From the NCBI RefSeq assembly GCF_019247615.1, contig NZ_JAFBAT010000206.1, positions 1-44,756 of the forward strand: a stretch of 44,756 nucleotides of DNA, read 5' to 3'. The notes below the pieces were generated by a model. It had not been told where the DNA came from. It worked only from the letters and a program-made list of their open reading frames with translations, and searched no databases. The stretch comes from Mycobacterium sp. Its GTDB lineage: Bacteria > Actinomycetota > Actinomycetes > Mycobacteriales > Mycobacteriaceae. A program made the position numbers and the translations under genes. Positions 9,236 through 17,967 of this stretch are shown one piece after another; position 1 is the first letter of the stretch, and each line of letters opens with the position of its first letter.

Positions 9236-10018
9236 TCACCGGTCTGAGGCGGGTCGCGGATGCGCGGCCTGTTGGACGCTGGCATGAATCGTACGGGCAC
9301 ACAGGTGCGGGTCGTCGATCATAGGAACGTGCCCCACGCCAGGGAGCACGGTGTGCGCGGCGCGGGGCAGTCTCTGTTGGGCGATCGCGCCGTGGGCCGC
9401 GGGCGGAAATATCCGATCGTGCGCCGACCAGGCCAACGTGATCGGGCAAGGCAAGGGATCGAGTGCATCTACGTGTTCGTCGGTGGCGAGCAGATCGCCC
9501 GCCGCAGTGCAGCTCGCGGCGTCGCCGGCTATGTCGACGGCCTGTGCGACAGTGAGTCGCTCACCGTGTTGGGCGATGTCGCGCATCGCCGCGCGGCGCA
9601 CCGCTGCGACGCGGAATGCGAAGGGCGCTAAGGGCCAGGTGAGCCGGGCGAGACGCACACTGCGGCGGATGCGGTGGGTGGCCTGGTCGCTTCTGCTCGA
9701 CGTCCAGAAGCCGGCCGGCGAGAAGGCACACACAGACTTGGCGCGACCTCGGCGCGCCAACTCGATCGCCATCCATCCACCCATCGAGTTGCCGGCGATG
9801 TGTACTCGGTCGAGCCCACGTGCGTCGAGCACCGTTTCGATGTGATCGGTCAAGGTACCGATGGTGGCCTTGCCTACCATCGGGGGTCCGCCGCGATGGC
9901 CGACCGCGGTCGGGGCGAGGACGTCATAGCGGTCGGTGAGCAAGGGGGTGACGGTGGTCCAAGCCCGTGCCGACATGGTCACGCCGTGCAGCAACAGGAT
10001 TGTCGGCTTGGACGTCAT
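9236..10018 (-). CDS. Alpha/beta hydrolase
   Basis: The 260-residue protein is an alpha/beta-fold hydrolase. It shows the oxyanion motif LLLHGVTMSARAW near residue 11, nucleophile elbow GNSMGGWMA near 96, an acid in WSAHDRIFPP and the catalytic His in LPGVGHVPMIDDP. No signal peptide is seen, so it is cytoplasmic. Its start overlaps the stop of the MarR gene (ATGA at 10015-10018), so the two are translated together. With phenolic acid decarboxylase divergent from them, a role in releasing a phenolic acid from an ester is tempting but is inference; the residues do not reveal the substrate. It is absent from this place in M. tuberculosis. Confidence 0.9.
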   Translation of the reverse strand: MTSKPTILLLHGVTMSARAWTTVTPLLTDRYDVLAPTAVGHRGGPPMVGKATIGTLTDHIETVLDARGLDRVHIAGNSMGGWMAIELARRGRAKSVCAFSPAGFWTSSRSDQATHRIRRSVRLARLTWPLAPFAFRVAAVRRAAMRDIAQHGERLTVAQAVDIAGDAASCTAAGDLLATDEHVDALDPLPCPITLAWSAHDRIFPPAAHGAIAQQRLPRAAHTVLPGVGHVPMIDDPHLCARTIHASVQQAAHPRPASDR

Positions 10019-10476
10019 GCCGGTCGGTCGGCGCGGTGCGCTACGTGCGGATGATCCAGAGCGCCCAGCAGCGCGCGCATCGCGGGGATGGCTTGTTCGA
10101 GGGCGGCGCGTTCTTGGCTGGTGAGTGAGTCGATGGCATGCTGCAGCGCGGCGGTGCTGATGCGGTCGTAACGGCCGAGTAGGTCCATCGACAGCGGCGA
10201 GAGGCTCAGTTCGACGACGCGCAGATCCGACGACGAGGGGATGCGCTGCAATAGGCCAGTTGCGGTCATCGTCCGCAGCAGGTTGCTGATGGTCGATCGG
10301 GCCACCCGCAACTGCGCTGCTAGCTCTCCGGGGGTCGCGCTAGCAGTCGCTTCCAGGGCTCGCAGCAGTTCGATCTGCGCTTCGGGCAGATCGGGCAAGT
10401 CCTCGGCGAGCCGGGTGCGTAACACCGCGCGGCGCAGCGGACCGATTAGTCGTCCAAATTCCCGTGCGACGTCCAC
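10015..10476 (-). CDS. MarR-family transcriptional regulator
   Basis: The 153-residue protein has the MarR arrangement: helices at both ends for dimerisation and a winged helix-turn-helix in the middle (ELAAQLRVARSTISNLLRTM, about residues 52-71). The wing ends in SSSDLRVVELSLS, where MarR proteins usually have a DxR motif; the DLR is present. MarR proteins are commonly repressors released by aromatic or phenolic ligands. It is the first gene of a two-gene unit with the hydrolase and divergent from phenolic acid decarboxylase. Between them lies a double palindrome of the MarR kind at 10497-10527. The GTG at 10476 has no clear ribosome-binding site. Confidence 0.92.
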   Translation of the reverse strand: MDVAREFGRLIGPLRRAVLRTRLAEDLPDLPEAQIELLRALEATASATPGELAAQLRVARSTISNLLRTMTATGLLQRIPSSSDLRVVELSLSPLSMDLLGRYDRISTAALQHAIDSLTSQERAALEQAIPAMRALLGALDHPHVAHRADRPA

Positions 10477-10496
10477 CCGGTCGAGTATGCCACAAT

Positions 10497-10527
10497 GTTT
10501 TGTGACAAAATAGTTTTGTCACAAAAC
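10497..10527. promoter_or_regulatory. Double MarR-type operator (perfect inverted repeat)
   Basis: Two 13-base sites, TTTTGTGACAAAA (10498-10510) and TTTTGTCACAAAA (10514-10526), are separated by TAG and are exact reverse complements. With the flanking G and C the arms reach 14 bases. Each site is itself a palindrome of form TTTTGT-N-ACAAAA. The centres are 16 bases apart, about one and a half helical turns. The A/T-rich site stands out in GC-rich DNA and sits between the divergent MarR and decarboxylase genes. Confidence 0.88.
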
Positions 10528-10591
10528 TCGCCCTCCGCATGTGGGCGCGTTGGCTCGTGCTCGCCTCGCCGCCGCAACCAAGGAGTCACCC

Positions 10592-11110
10592 ATGCCTACC
10601 GTTCACGGCGCGCTACCGCCGCAAGACCTCAACGGAATTGTCGGATACCGGTTCATCTACACCTACGCCAACGGCTGGCGGTATGAGATGTACGTCAAGA
10701 ACGATCACAGCATCGACTACCGCATCCACTCCGGAATGGTTGGTGGACGCTGGGTGAAGGATCAGCAGGTCGATCTCGTGCAGCTCGACGATGACCACTT
10801 CAAGGTTTCATGGACCGAGCCGACCGGAACCTCGGTGGCCGTCAACGTGATGCCGAGCAAGCGCCGCCTTCACGGCGTTATCTTCTTTCCGCAGTGGGTC
10901 AAGCAGCACGGCGAACGCACGGTCTGCTTCCAAAACGAACACCTCGACGAGATGACCGCCTATCGCGACCAGGGACCGACGTATCCCATCTACGTCGTCC
11001 CGGAATTCGCCACGATCACCTTCCTTGAGTTCGTGGGCGCCGACGACGACACCGTGATCGCCGTAGCCCCCGGTGACCTTGAGACCGGTTGGGCTGAACG
11101 CATCAATTGA
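10592..11110 (+). CDS. padC: Phenolic acid decarboxylase
   Basis: The 172-residue protein strongly matches the cofactor-free phenolic acid decarboxylases (PadC/PAD), which turn p-coumaric, ferulic or caffeic acid into 4-vinylphenols and CO2. Conserved blocks are [51 protein letters not shown] and [16 protein letters not shown]. The catalytic residues of the B. subtilis enzyme (Tyr11, Tyr13, Arg41, Glu64) correspond to Y23, Y25, R53 and E76, all present. The ATG at 10592 follows AAGGAG (10580-10585) by 6 bases; an in-frame start at 10541 has no such site. It is divergent from the MarR gene and is probably its target. I know of no such gene at this place in M. tuberculosis. Confidence 0.94.
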   Translation: MPTVHGALPPQDLNGIVGYRFIYTYANGWRYEMYVKNDHSIDYRIHSGMVGGRWVKDQQVDLVQLDDDHFKVSWTEPTGTSVAVNVMPSKRRLHGVIFFPQWVKQHGERTVCFQNEHLDEMTAYRDQGPTYPIYVVPEFATITFLEFVGADDDTVIAVAPGDLETGWAERIN

Positions 11111-11123
11111 GGCGCTCGCGGTA

Positions 11124-12542
11124 TCAGACGTCGTCCTCCCCGATCCGGTGCACATGGATCAGGTTGGTCGAGCCTACTGTGCCTGGTGGCGCGCCGGCGA
11201 CGATGACCACCAGGTCCCCGCGCTTGTAGCGACCGAGTTCCAGCAACGACTTGTCGACCTGGCGGATCATGCCGTCGGTGGACGTCATCATCGGGACGAT
11301 GAAGGTCTCGGTCCCCCAGGTCATGGCGAGTTGACTGCGCACCTCCGGCCAGGCGGTGAACGCGAGCAGCGGCAGCGGGGTATGCAGGCGGGCCAGCCGC
11401 TTCACGGTGTCACCGGATTGGGTGAACGCCACCAAGGCCTTCGCGTCGAGCCGCTCGCCGATGTCGCGAGCGGCATACGAGATGACGCCGCGCTTGGTGC
11501 GCGGCACATGCGCCAACGGGGGCGCCGCCGTGGAGTTCTCCTCGACCGCGCACACGATGCGCGACATCGTGCGTACCGCCGCAAGCGAATACTTGCCCAC
11601 CGATGTCTCCCCCGACAACATGAGCGCGTCGGCACCGTCGAGCACGGCGTTGGCCACGTCGGAGGCCTCGGCTCGCGTAGGTCGCGAGTTTTCGATCATC
11701 GAGTCGAGCATCTGGGTCGCCACGATGACGGGTTTGGCGTTCTCCCGGGCCATCTGGATGGCGCGCTTCTGAACCAACGGCACCTCTTCCAGGGGAAGCT
11801 CGACGCCGAGGTCGCCGCGGGCCACCATGATGCCGTCGAAGGCCAGCACGATGGCTTCGAGGTTGTCGACGGCTTCCGGCTTCTCCAGCTTGGCGATCAC
11901 CGGGACCCGCCGACCGATCCGATCCATCACCTCGTGCACCAGCTCGACGTCGGAGGGTGAGCGCACGAATGACAGCGCGACCAGATCGACACCCAGTTCC
12001 AGAGCGAACGTGAGATCCTCAATGTCCTTGTGCGACAAGGCCGGTGCGGACACATTCATTCCGGGAAGTGACATGCCCTTGTTGTTGCTGACGGGCCCGC
12101 CTTCCACGACGGTGCAGACGACGTCGTCGCCCTCGATGGCGTCGACGATCAGCCCGACCTTCCCGTCGTCGACCAGAACCCGGTCGCCGGCCACCGCGTC
12201 CTGGGCCAACCTTTTGTAAGTCGTCGAGACTCGGTCGTGGGTCCCGTCGCAGTCGGCGATGGTGATCCGTATCGTCTCGCCGTCGGCCCAAAATGTGGAC
12301 CCGGTCGCGAATCGACCCAACCTGATCTTCGGGCCCTGAAGGTCCGCGAGCACACCGACCGCACGGCCGGTGTGGTCGGAGGCGGCCCGGACCCGCTCGT
12401 AGGCGGCCTTGTGATCGGCGTAATCACCGTGACTGAAGTTCATTCGAGCGACGTCCATTCCGGCCTCTACCAGCGCCAGAATCAGCTCGTCGGAGTTAGT
12501 TGCAGGGCCAAGGGTGCAGACGATCTTGCCGCGTCTACTCAC
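11124..12542 (-). CDS. pykA: Pyruvate kinase
   Basis: Pyruvate kinase makes pyruvate and ATP from phosphoenolpyruvate and ADP at the end of glycolysis. The 472-residue length is normal for the family. Visible motifs are RRGKIVCTLGPAT at the N-terminus, MNFSHGDY, the active-site Lys in VIAKLEKPEAV, MVARGDLGVELP, and ATQMLDSMIENSRPTRAEASD. The GTG start at 12542 lacks a Shine-Dalgarno sequence. A TATGCT (minus strand, 12556-12551) ends 8 bases upstream, so the message may be nearly leaderless. It lies downstream of the DUF2752 gene on the same strand and converges on padC across only 13 bases. Confidence 0.97.
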   Translation of the reverse strand: MSRRGKIVCTLGPATNSDELILALVEAGMDVARMNFSHGDYADHKAAYERVRAASDHTGRAVGVLADLQGPKIRLGRFATGSTFWADGETIRITIADCDGTHDRVSTTYKRLAQDAVAGDRVLVDDGKVGLIVDAIEGDDVVCTVVEGGPVSNNKGMSLPGMNVSAPALSHKDIEDLTFALELGVDLVALSFVRSPSDVELVHEVMDRIGRRVPVIAKLEKPEAVDNLEAIVLAFDGIMVARGDLGVELPLEEVPLVQKRAIQMARENAKPVIVATQMLDSMIENSRPTRAEASDVANAVLDGADALMLSGETSVGKYSLAAVRTMSRIVCAVEENSTAAPPLAHVPRTKRGVISYAARDIGERLDAKALVAFTQSGDTVKRLARLHTPLPLLAFTAWPEVRSQLAMTWGTETFIVPMMTSTDGMIRQVDKSLLELGRYKRGDLVVIVAGAPPGTVGSTNLIHVHRIGEDDV

Positions 12543-12550
12543 GACGAACC

Positions 12551-12556
12551 AGCATA
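12551..12556 (-). promoter_or_regulatory. Predicted -10 box of pykA
   Basis: TATGCT on the minus strand fits TANNNT and lies 8 bases before the GTG of pykA, within the 42-base gap after the DUF2752 gene. This would allow pykA its own promoter with little or no leader. Inferred from pattern only. Confidence 0.4.
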
Positions 12557-12584
12557 GTCGCGCGCGGGCTCAACGGCCCCTCGG

Positions 12585-13016
12585 TCAACCGCTGAGGGTG
12601 CTCGGAATCAAGGGAAAGCCCGGAAGATTACGCACCACCGTCCAGGCCACCGCGGCCAGGATGATCGTCGCCACTGCCGGTAACGGCAACGACGCCCGGC
12701 GCTGGCGGTTGCGGATCAGGGTCCAGCCGACCAGCAGCGGGATGGCCACCAGCAGGAAGGCGTTGTCGTTGACGCTGGCCGCGAGATTTCCGTGCAGCAG
12801 ATCATGCGTCATCCGCAGCCCACCGCAGAACGGGCAATTCCAGCCGGTGAGCAACTTGAACGGGCACAACGGATACACCGAAGCCGCATTGTGGGGATCG
12901 ACCAGTTCGATGTAGCCCAGTGAGCCGGCCAGCAACATGCCGGCGCCGCCCGCTAGGTAACGGCGATGACGATGCGGGCCGTGAACCTGGTCACTCACGT
13001 TGCCAGCATGCCCCAC
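12585..13016 (-). CDS. DUF2752 membrane protein
   Basis: This is a 143-residue membrane protein with the DUF2752 signature: LCPFKLLTGWNCPFCGGLRM followed by HDLLHGNL, with paired CP motifs. Hydrophobic segments lie near residues 22-38, 84-100 and 112-130. The function of the family is unknown. M. tuberculosis has a similar gene (Rv1616) beside pykA; its other neighbour Rv1615 appears to be missing here, since only 87 bases separate this gene from lgt. Another GTG at 12998 (reading VSDQVHG) could be the real start. Confidence 0.85.
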   Translation of the reverse strand: MGHAGNVSDQVHGPHRHRRYLAGGAGMLLAGSLGYIELVDPHNAASVYPLCPFKLLTGWNCPFCGGLRMTHDLLHGNLAASVNDNAFLLVAIPLLVGWTLIRNRQRRASLPLPAVATIILAAVAWTVVRNLPGFPLIPSTLSG

Positions 13017-13103
13017 CCATCCGCGAGCGTCGACTCGTTGGGTGGAAAGCGCGGATCTCGCCGCGACAACTCGACGCTGGACGTAGCGCCAACTGGGCGC
13101 AGG

Positions 13104-14921
13104 CTACTGGTGGCGACGGTTCCGTAACCGCGAACCCAATCGCCGCAGGGCTGAGCCTGCCGTGCCCGATGTCGTCCTGCCGTCAGCGGGCACGTATAGC
13201 CCAGCGGCGTCTACAGCGTCGGCGTCCGAGTTTGCGTCCGGCTCCGGTGCGAGCGGCTCCTGCGGCCCCGACTCGGTCGCCGTTCCCTCGGCTTGTGGCT
13301 CGGAAGTGTCGGCATCGTCGCTCGGAGCGGTTCCAGGCTCCGCGGCCTCGGGTTCGTCAGGTTCTGCGGTTTGCGGCTCGACGGCTTCAGGTTCCGCGGC
13401 TTCGGGCTCTTCGGCATCAGTTTCGACGGCTTCAGGTTCCTCGGCTTGATCAGCGGCTGCCTCGGGCTCTTCTACCTCAGGCTCTTCGACTTCGGGTTCG
13501 ACGGCTACAGGTTCCTCGGCTTCGAGCTCCGCGGCTTCGGGCTCTTCGGCTTTTGGTTGCTCGACGGCCTCGAGTTCTTCGGCTTGATCAGCGGCTGCCT
13601 CGGGCTCGTCTTCCTCGGGCTCTTCGGCTTCGGGCTCGACGGCTACAGGTTCCTCGGCTTCGGGTTCCGCAGCTTCGGGCTCTTCGGTTTTCGGTTGCTC
13701 GTGGGTTTCGGGTTCTTCGGCTTCACCAGCGGCAGCTTCGGCCTCTTCGGCCTCGGGCTCTTCGGCCTCGGGCTCCTCCGCTTCACCAGCCGCCGACTCG
13801 GGCTCGACGACCTCGGGCTCTTCGGCTTCGGGTGGGACGACGGCGTCTGCTGGTTCCCTTTCCGCATCGACCGGCTCGGCTTCGGTGGGCTGCCCACCGG
13901 TGGCTTCGGCGGATTCCTCCGTTTTCACCGAATCGGCCGGCTTGTCGTCCTTGCCGGCGCCGGACGCCGTCGCGGACGCTGCCGCGGTCGAAGCGACGGT
14001 GGCGGCTTCGTCCACCGCCACGGGCGCCGGCGCGCCCCTCGCCGCTTCGTCGGCGACCTTGCCGCGCAGGCTCGTCGGATTCTCTCGGCCCTTGGGCGCG
14101 AGAATGACATACACCACGGCCCCGATGAACACGAAAGTCGATGTGAACACGTTGATCCGGATGCCCGCGACAAGGGTTGCGGTGTCGTTGCGCAGCAGCT
14201 CGACGCCGAATCGTCCGACACAGTAGAGGGCCACATAGAGCGCAAACAGGCGACCATGGCCGATCTGGAACCGCCGATCCACGTAGATCAAGATGGCGAA
14301 AACCACGAGATTCCAGATCAATTCGTAGAGGAACGTCGGCTGGACGACGTACGCGAGCTGCCCGGTCGAGACGCCGTCGAGCGAATGCGGGTCCACGTAA
14401 CCGGAGGGGTCCCGGCGGTAAAAGATCTCCAGTCCCCACGGCACCGTCGTTTCCCGACCGTAGAGCTCCTGGTTGAAATAGTTCCCGAGCCGACCGATGG
14501 CCTGCGCCAAGATGATTCCGGGCGCTATCGCGTCGCCGAAGGCCGGCAACGGGATCCCGCGACGCCGACAGCCGACCCACGCGCCGACGCCGCCCAGGGC
14601 CACCGCGCCCCAGATGCCCAGTCCACCATCCCAGATTCGCAGGGCGGCACCGAAACCTGCTCCCCCCGGACCCCAATAGGTCCGCCAGTCGGTGGCCAGG
14701 TGATACAGCCTGCCGCCCACCAATCCGAACGGCACCGCCCACAGTGCGATGTCGTAGATCACGCCGCGATCACCGCCACGCGCCTCCCAGCGCCGGTCCC
14801 CAATCACCAGGGCCGCGACAATGCCGATGATGATGAACAGCGCGTAGGCACGAATCGGCAACGGGCCGAGGTGCCACACACCCCGCGAAGGGCTCGGGAT
14901 ATAGGCGAGCACCGTCGTCAT
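13104..14921 (-). CDS. lgt: Prolipoprotein diacylglyceryl transferase with long acidic C-terminal tail
   Basis: Lgt moves diacylglycerol from phosphatidylglycerol to the lipobox Cys of preprolipoproteins in the membrane, the first step of lipoprotein maturation. The N-terminal 285 or so residues form the enzyme: seven hydrophobic helices, WDGGLGIWG, and the Lgt signature GRLGNYFNQELYGRET. The remaining 300 or so residues are an extremely Glu/Pro/Ala-rich tail (EEPEAEEPE-like) with tandem repeats. E. coli Lgt is about 290 residues and M. tuberculosis Lgt, as I recall, about 468, so 605 is unusually long. The ATG at 14921 overlaps the trpA stop (ATGA), so lgt is co-translated at the end of the trp operon. 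An open frame continues upstream through trpA and is not coding. Confidence 0.95.
   Translation of the reverse strand: MTTVLAYIPSPSRGVWHLGPLPIRAYALFIIIGIVAALVIGDRRWEARGGDRGVIYDIALWAVPFGLVGGRLYHLATDWRTYWGPGGAGFGAALRIWDGGLGIWGAVALGGVGAWVGCRRRGIPLPAFGDAIAPGIILAQAIGRLGNYFNQELYGRETTVPWGLEIFYRRDPSGYVDPHSLDGVSTGQLAYVVQPTFLYELIWNLVVFAILIYVDRRFQIGHGRLFALYVALYCVGRFGVELLRNDTATLVAGIRINVFTSTFVFIGAVVYVILAPKGRENPTSLRGKVADEAARGAPAPVAVDEAATVASTAAASATASGAGKDDKPADSVKTEESAEATGGQPTEAEPVDAEREPADAVVPPEAEEPEVVEPESAAGEAEEPEAEEPEAEEAEAAAGEAEEPETHEQPKTEEPEAAEPEAEEPVAVEPEAEEPEEDEPEAAADQAEELEAVEQPKAEEPEAAELEAEEPVAVEPEVEEPEVEEPEAAADQAEEPEAVETDAEEPEAAEPEAVEPQTAEPDEPEAAEPGTAPSDDADTSEPQAEGTATESGPQEPLAPEPDANSDADAVDAAGLYVPADGRTTSGTAGSALRRLGSRLRNRRHQ
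13441..13716 (-). repeat. 138-bp tandem repeat inside lgt tail
   Basis: Two clear copies begin at 13441 and 13579 and a diverging third begins at 13717, an exact spacing of 138 bases (46 codons). Copy boundaries are marked by TCGGCTTGATCAGCGGCTGC or its variant with CTTCACC. Partial copies continue on both sides (about 13350-13830). They encode the acidic Glu/Pro/Ala tail of Lgt. The length is a multiple of three, so copy-number changes would keep the frame. Confidence 0.85.
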
Positions 14922-15733
14922 GAGGCGGCGGCCCTTTGCCGCACGCCGGCGGCGAGTTCTTCTGTGAGCGTGCGCAACGCGGCCACACCACCATCGGTCA
15001 GCGCGGAGACCAGTGCGGAACCGACGATGACACCGTCGGCGTAGGCGGCGATCTGCGCCGCCTGTTCTCCCGATCGGACACCCAGGCCCACGCCGACCGG
15101 TATGTCCGACACCGTCCTGATTCTGCTCACCAATTCGGGCGCCGCCCGCGACACCACAGCACGCGCGCCGGTAACTCCCATTGTCGAGGCCGCGTAGACG
15201 AATCCGCGCGACGCTTCGACGGTGGTCACCAAGCGCTGCGGCGTCGAGGACGGCGCCACGAGGAATATGCGATCCAGCCGGTGGTTCTCGGATGCCGCCA
15301 GCCACTCCCCGGCTTCGTCGGGGATGAGGTCGGGCGTGATCAGGCCGTGCCCGCCGGCCGCCGCCAGGTCGCGCGCAAACGCGTCAACCCCGTAGCGCAG
15401 CACCGGGTTCCAGTACGTCATCACCACAGCACGCCCACCGGCCGCACTGATCGCCTCCACGGCGGTCAGCGTGTCTCGCACTCGCACTCCTCCCCGCAGC
15501 GCGGCCTCGGTGGCCCTGGCGATCGTCGGGCCGTCCATCCCCGGATCGGAATAGGGCACACCGACTTCGATGATGTCGCAACCGGATTCGACCAGGGCGA
15601 CCATCGCGTCCACGGAGGTCGGCACGTCGGGGTAGCCGGTGGGCAGGTAGCCGATCAGCGCCGCACGACTGTCCTTGCGGCACACGTCGAAAGCGGGCCT
15701 CAGCCGGCTCGCGTGGCTCTGTGTCACGGTCAC
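14918..15733 (-). CDS. trpA: Tryptophan synthase alpha chain
   Basis: TrpA cleaves indole-3-glycerol phosphate to indole, which passes to TrpB. The 271-residue barrel protein has the family signature [11 protein letters not shown] near residue 28, the catalytic Glu in [16 protein letters not shown], the catalytic Asp in [14 protein letters not shown], and the phosphate-binding end [11 protein letters not shown] and [10 protein letters not shown]. The GTG at 15733 overlaps the trpB stop (GTGA), and the stop overlaps the lgt start (ATGA). The frame is open for another 85 codons upstream, but that region is trpB in another frame. Confidence 0.97.
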   Translation of the reverse strand: MTVTQSHASRLRPAFDVCRKDSRAALIGYLPTGYPDVPTSVDAMVALVESGCDIIEVGVPYSDPGMDGPTIARATEAALRGGVRVRDTLTAVEAISAAGGRAVVMTYWNPVLRYGVDAFARDLAAAGGHGLITPDLIPDEAGEWLAASENHRLDRIFLVAPSSTPQRLVTTVEASRGFVYAASTMGVTGARAVVSRAAPELVSRIRTVSDIPVGVGLGVRSGEQAAQIAAYADGVIVGSALVSALTDGGVAALRTLTEELAAGVRQRAAAS

Positions 15734-17004
15734 TGCGTGTCCTCGTCGCCGAGCAGGCCGAACCATTTCGCGGCCGTCGCGACGTCCTTGTCGCCGCGAC
15801 CCGACAGGTTCACCACGATGACCGAGCCCCGGCCCAGCTCGGGCCCGAGCTTGAGCGCGCCGGCCACGGCGTGTGCGGATTCGATGGCCGGGATGATGCC
15901 CTCCGTACGGCACAACAGACCGAAAGCCTCCATCGCCTCGGCGTCGGTGATGGGCCGGTATTCGGCGCGACCGGTTTCCCGGAGCCACGCGTGTTCCGGC
16001 CCCACCCCCGGATAGTCCAAACCCGCTGATATGGAATGGGATTCGATGGTCTGACCGTCATCGTCCTGCAGCAGGTAGGAGAACGATCCCTGGAAGGCCC
16101 CGGGTGAACCACCCGCGAAAGTCGCGGCGTGCCTGCCGGTTTCGACGCCGTCACCCGCCGCCTCGAAGCCGACCAGCCGCACGCCGGGATCGTCGATGAA
16201 AGCATGGAAGATCCCGATGGCGTTGGATCCGCCGCCGACGCACGCGGTGACCGCGTCGGGCAACCGGCCCGCCTGGGCCTGGATCTGCACGCGGGTCTCC
16301 AGGCCGATGATGCGCTGAAAGTCGCGCACCATCGTCGGGAACGGGTGGGGGCCGGCCGCGGTTCCGAAGCAGTAGTACGTGTTGTCGGCGTTGGTGACCC
16401 AATCCCGAAACGCCTCATTGATGGCGTCTTTGAGCGTTTGCGAGCCCGTGTCGACGGAGACGACCTTTGCTCCGAGCAGCCGCATCCGGGCCACATTGAG
16501 CGCTTGGCGCGCGGTGTCGACGGCGCCCATGTAGATCACGCATTCCAGCCCGAGCAATGCGCATGCGGTCGCGGTGGCAACGCCGTGCTGACCGGCCCCC
16601 GTCTCGGCGATCACCCGGGTCTTGCCCATTCGCTTCGCGAGCAGCGCCTGGCCGAGAACATTGTTGATCTTGTGAGAACCGGTGTGGTTCAAGTCTTCTC
16701 GCTTGAGGAAGATGCGCGCCGAACCGGCGTGTGCGCTCAGGCGGGTGGCCTCGTACAGCGGTGACGGCCGGCCCGCGTAGTTCGCCTGGAGGTCATCGAG
16801 GGTGTCCAAGAACTCCGGGTTGACACGTTCCTTTTCGTAAGCGGTGGTGACTTCCTCGATCACGGCCATCAGGGCTTCGGCGACGTACCGACCACCGTAA
16901 CCGCCGGGGCCGCCGAAATGACCGCCCGGGTCGGGGTCGTGCCGGGTGGGTTCAGCGACGGCCGCACTCGAAAGCGGAAGCTCCGGGCGGGACAGGTCTA
17001 CCAT
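15730..17004 (-). CDS. trpB: Tryptophan synthase beta chain
   Basis: TrpB joins indole and serine to make tryptophan using pyridoxal phosphate. Conserved motifs are [12 protein letters not shown], the PLP Lys in [10 protein letters not shown] (K112 from this start), [13 protein letters not shown] and the phosphate loop [10 protein letters not shown]. The protein ends [12 protein letters not shown]. Three possible starts lie in a row (TTG 17010, GTG 17007, ATG 17004); ATG 17004 is chosen, though none has a strong ribosome-binding site. The gene sits 35 bases after trpC and overlaps trpA by 4 bases. Confidence 0.97.
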   Translation of the reverse strand: MVDLSRPELPLSSAAVAEPTRHDPDPGGHFGGPGGYGGRYVAEALMAVIEEVTTAYEKERVNPEFLDTLDDLQANYAGRPSPLYEATRLSAHAGSARIFLKREDLNHTGSHKINNVLGQALLAKRMGKTRVIAETGAGQHGVATATACALLGLECVIYMGAVDTARQALNVARMRLLGAKVVSVDTGSQTLKDAINEAFRDWVTNADNTYYCFGTAAGPHPFPTMVRDFQRIIGLETRVQIQAQAGRLPDAVTACVGGGSNAIGIFHAFIDDPGVRLVGFEAAGDGVETGRHAATFAGGSPGAFQGSFSYLLQDDDGQTIESHSISAGLDYPGVGPEHAWLRETGRAEYRPITDAEAMEAFGLLCRTEGIIPAIESAHAVAGALKLGPELGRGSVIVVNLSGRGDKDVATAAKWFGLLGDEDTQ

Positions 17005-17039
17005 CACCAAGGCTCGACGGGGGAACGGCTCATCGTCGG

Positions 17040-17858
17040 CTAGCGCGCGGGCTTCGGGCAGGACGGATGGGTGCCCGCGGTGACCAGGTCGGCAACCGCC
17101 GCACGTGGGTCACCGCTCTTAACCAGACCCTCGCCGACCAATACGGCGTCGGCGCCGGCGCCGGCGTAGGCCAGCAGGTCTCCGGTGCCCCGCACGCCGG
17201 ATTCGGCGACCCTGATCACCTTGCTGGGCAAGCCGGGCGCGATGCGCGCGAAGCAATCCCGGTCCACCTCCAGCGTCGCGAGGTCGCGGGCGTTCACGCC
17301 GATCACGTTGGCCCCCGCCCTCAGCGCCCGGTCGGCTTCTTCCTCGGTGTGCACTTCGACCAGGGCCGTCATACCGAGCGATTCGGTGCGATCCAGCATC
17401 GAAACCAAGGCCGACTGCTCCAACGCTGCGACGATGAGCAACAGCATGTCGGCGCCGTGCGCGCGCGCCTCGTGTATCTGATACGGCTGGACGACAAAGT
17501 CTTTGCGCAACACCGGAATTGAAACAGCTGCCCGGACCGAATCGAGGTCGTCGAGCGAGCCGCGGAAACATCGCTCCTCGGTCAATACGCTGATGATCCG
17601 GGCGCCACCTTCTTCGTAGGCGCGGGCCAGCTTCGCCGGATCGGCAATGGGTGCGAGCGAACCCGCCGACGGGCTGGCCCGCTTGACCTCGGCGATGACG
17701 CCGATGCCGGGCGCGCGCAAGGCGGCCATCACGTCCAAGGGTGGTGGCGCCGCCGCGGCGGCCGCCTTGATCTCACTCAGGCTGACAACGGCTTCGCGCG
17801 CGGCAACGTCGGCCCGGACTCCCTCGAGGATGGAGTCAAGCACGGACGCCGGACTCAT
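17040..17858 (-). CDS. trpC: Indole-3-glycerol phosphate synthase
   Basis: TrpC closes the indole ring, making indole-3-glycerol phosphate from CdRP. The 272-residue protein has the expected active-site segments [46 protein letters not shown] and [10 protein letters not shown]. It is almost identical in length and end ([10 protein letters not shown]) to the M. tuberculosis protein I recall. The ATG at 17858 follows a GGGAAGGGA ribosome-binding site; a longer frame starting at 17894 adds residues with no homology. It lies 109 bases after the Rv1610-like gene. Confidence 0.97.
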   Translation of the reverse strand: MSPASVLDSILEGVRADVAAREAVVSLSEIKAAAAAAPPPLDVMAALRAPGIGVIAEVKRASPSAGSLAPIADPAKLARAYEEGGARIISVLTEERCFRGSLDDLDSVRAAVSIPVLRKDFVVQPYQIHEARAHGADMLLLIVAALEQSALVSMLDRTESLGMTALVEVHTEEEADRALRAGANVIGVNARDLATLEVDRDCFARIAPGLPSKVIRVAESGVRGTGDLLAYAGAGADAVLVGEGLVKSGDPRAAVADLVTAGTHPSCPKPAR

Positions 17859-17967
17859 GCCTGTCGTTCCCTTCCCGCTCCAGCCCACTGCCACCCGCTG
17901 TCGCCACGATTACTTAGCCGATTCCGATGACGTGAGAGAAGGGTAGCGGCCGCCGCCCCGCGGCCCG

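Noticed and set aside
13293..15044. A 583-codon open frame on the plus strand rich in Gly, Phe, Leu and Arg repeats.
   Set aside because: It is the antisense shadow of the repetitive lgt tail and trpA; the minus strand gives clear Lgt and TrpA proteins.
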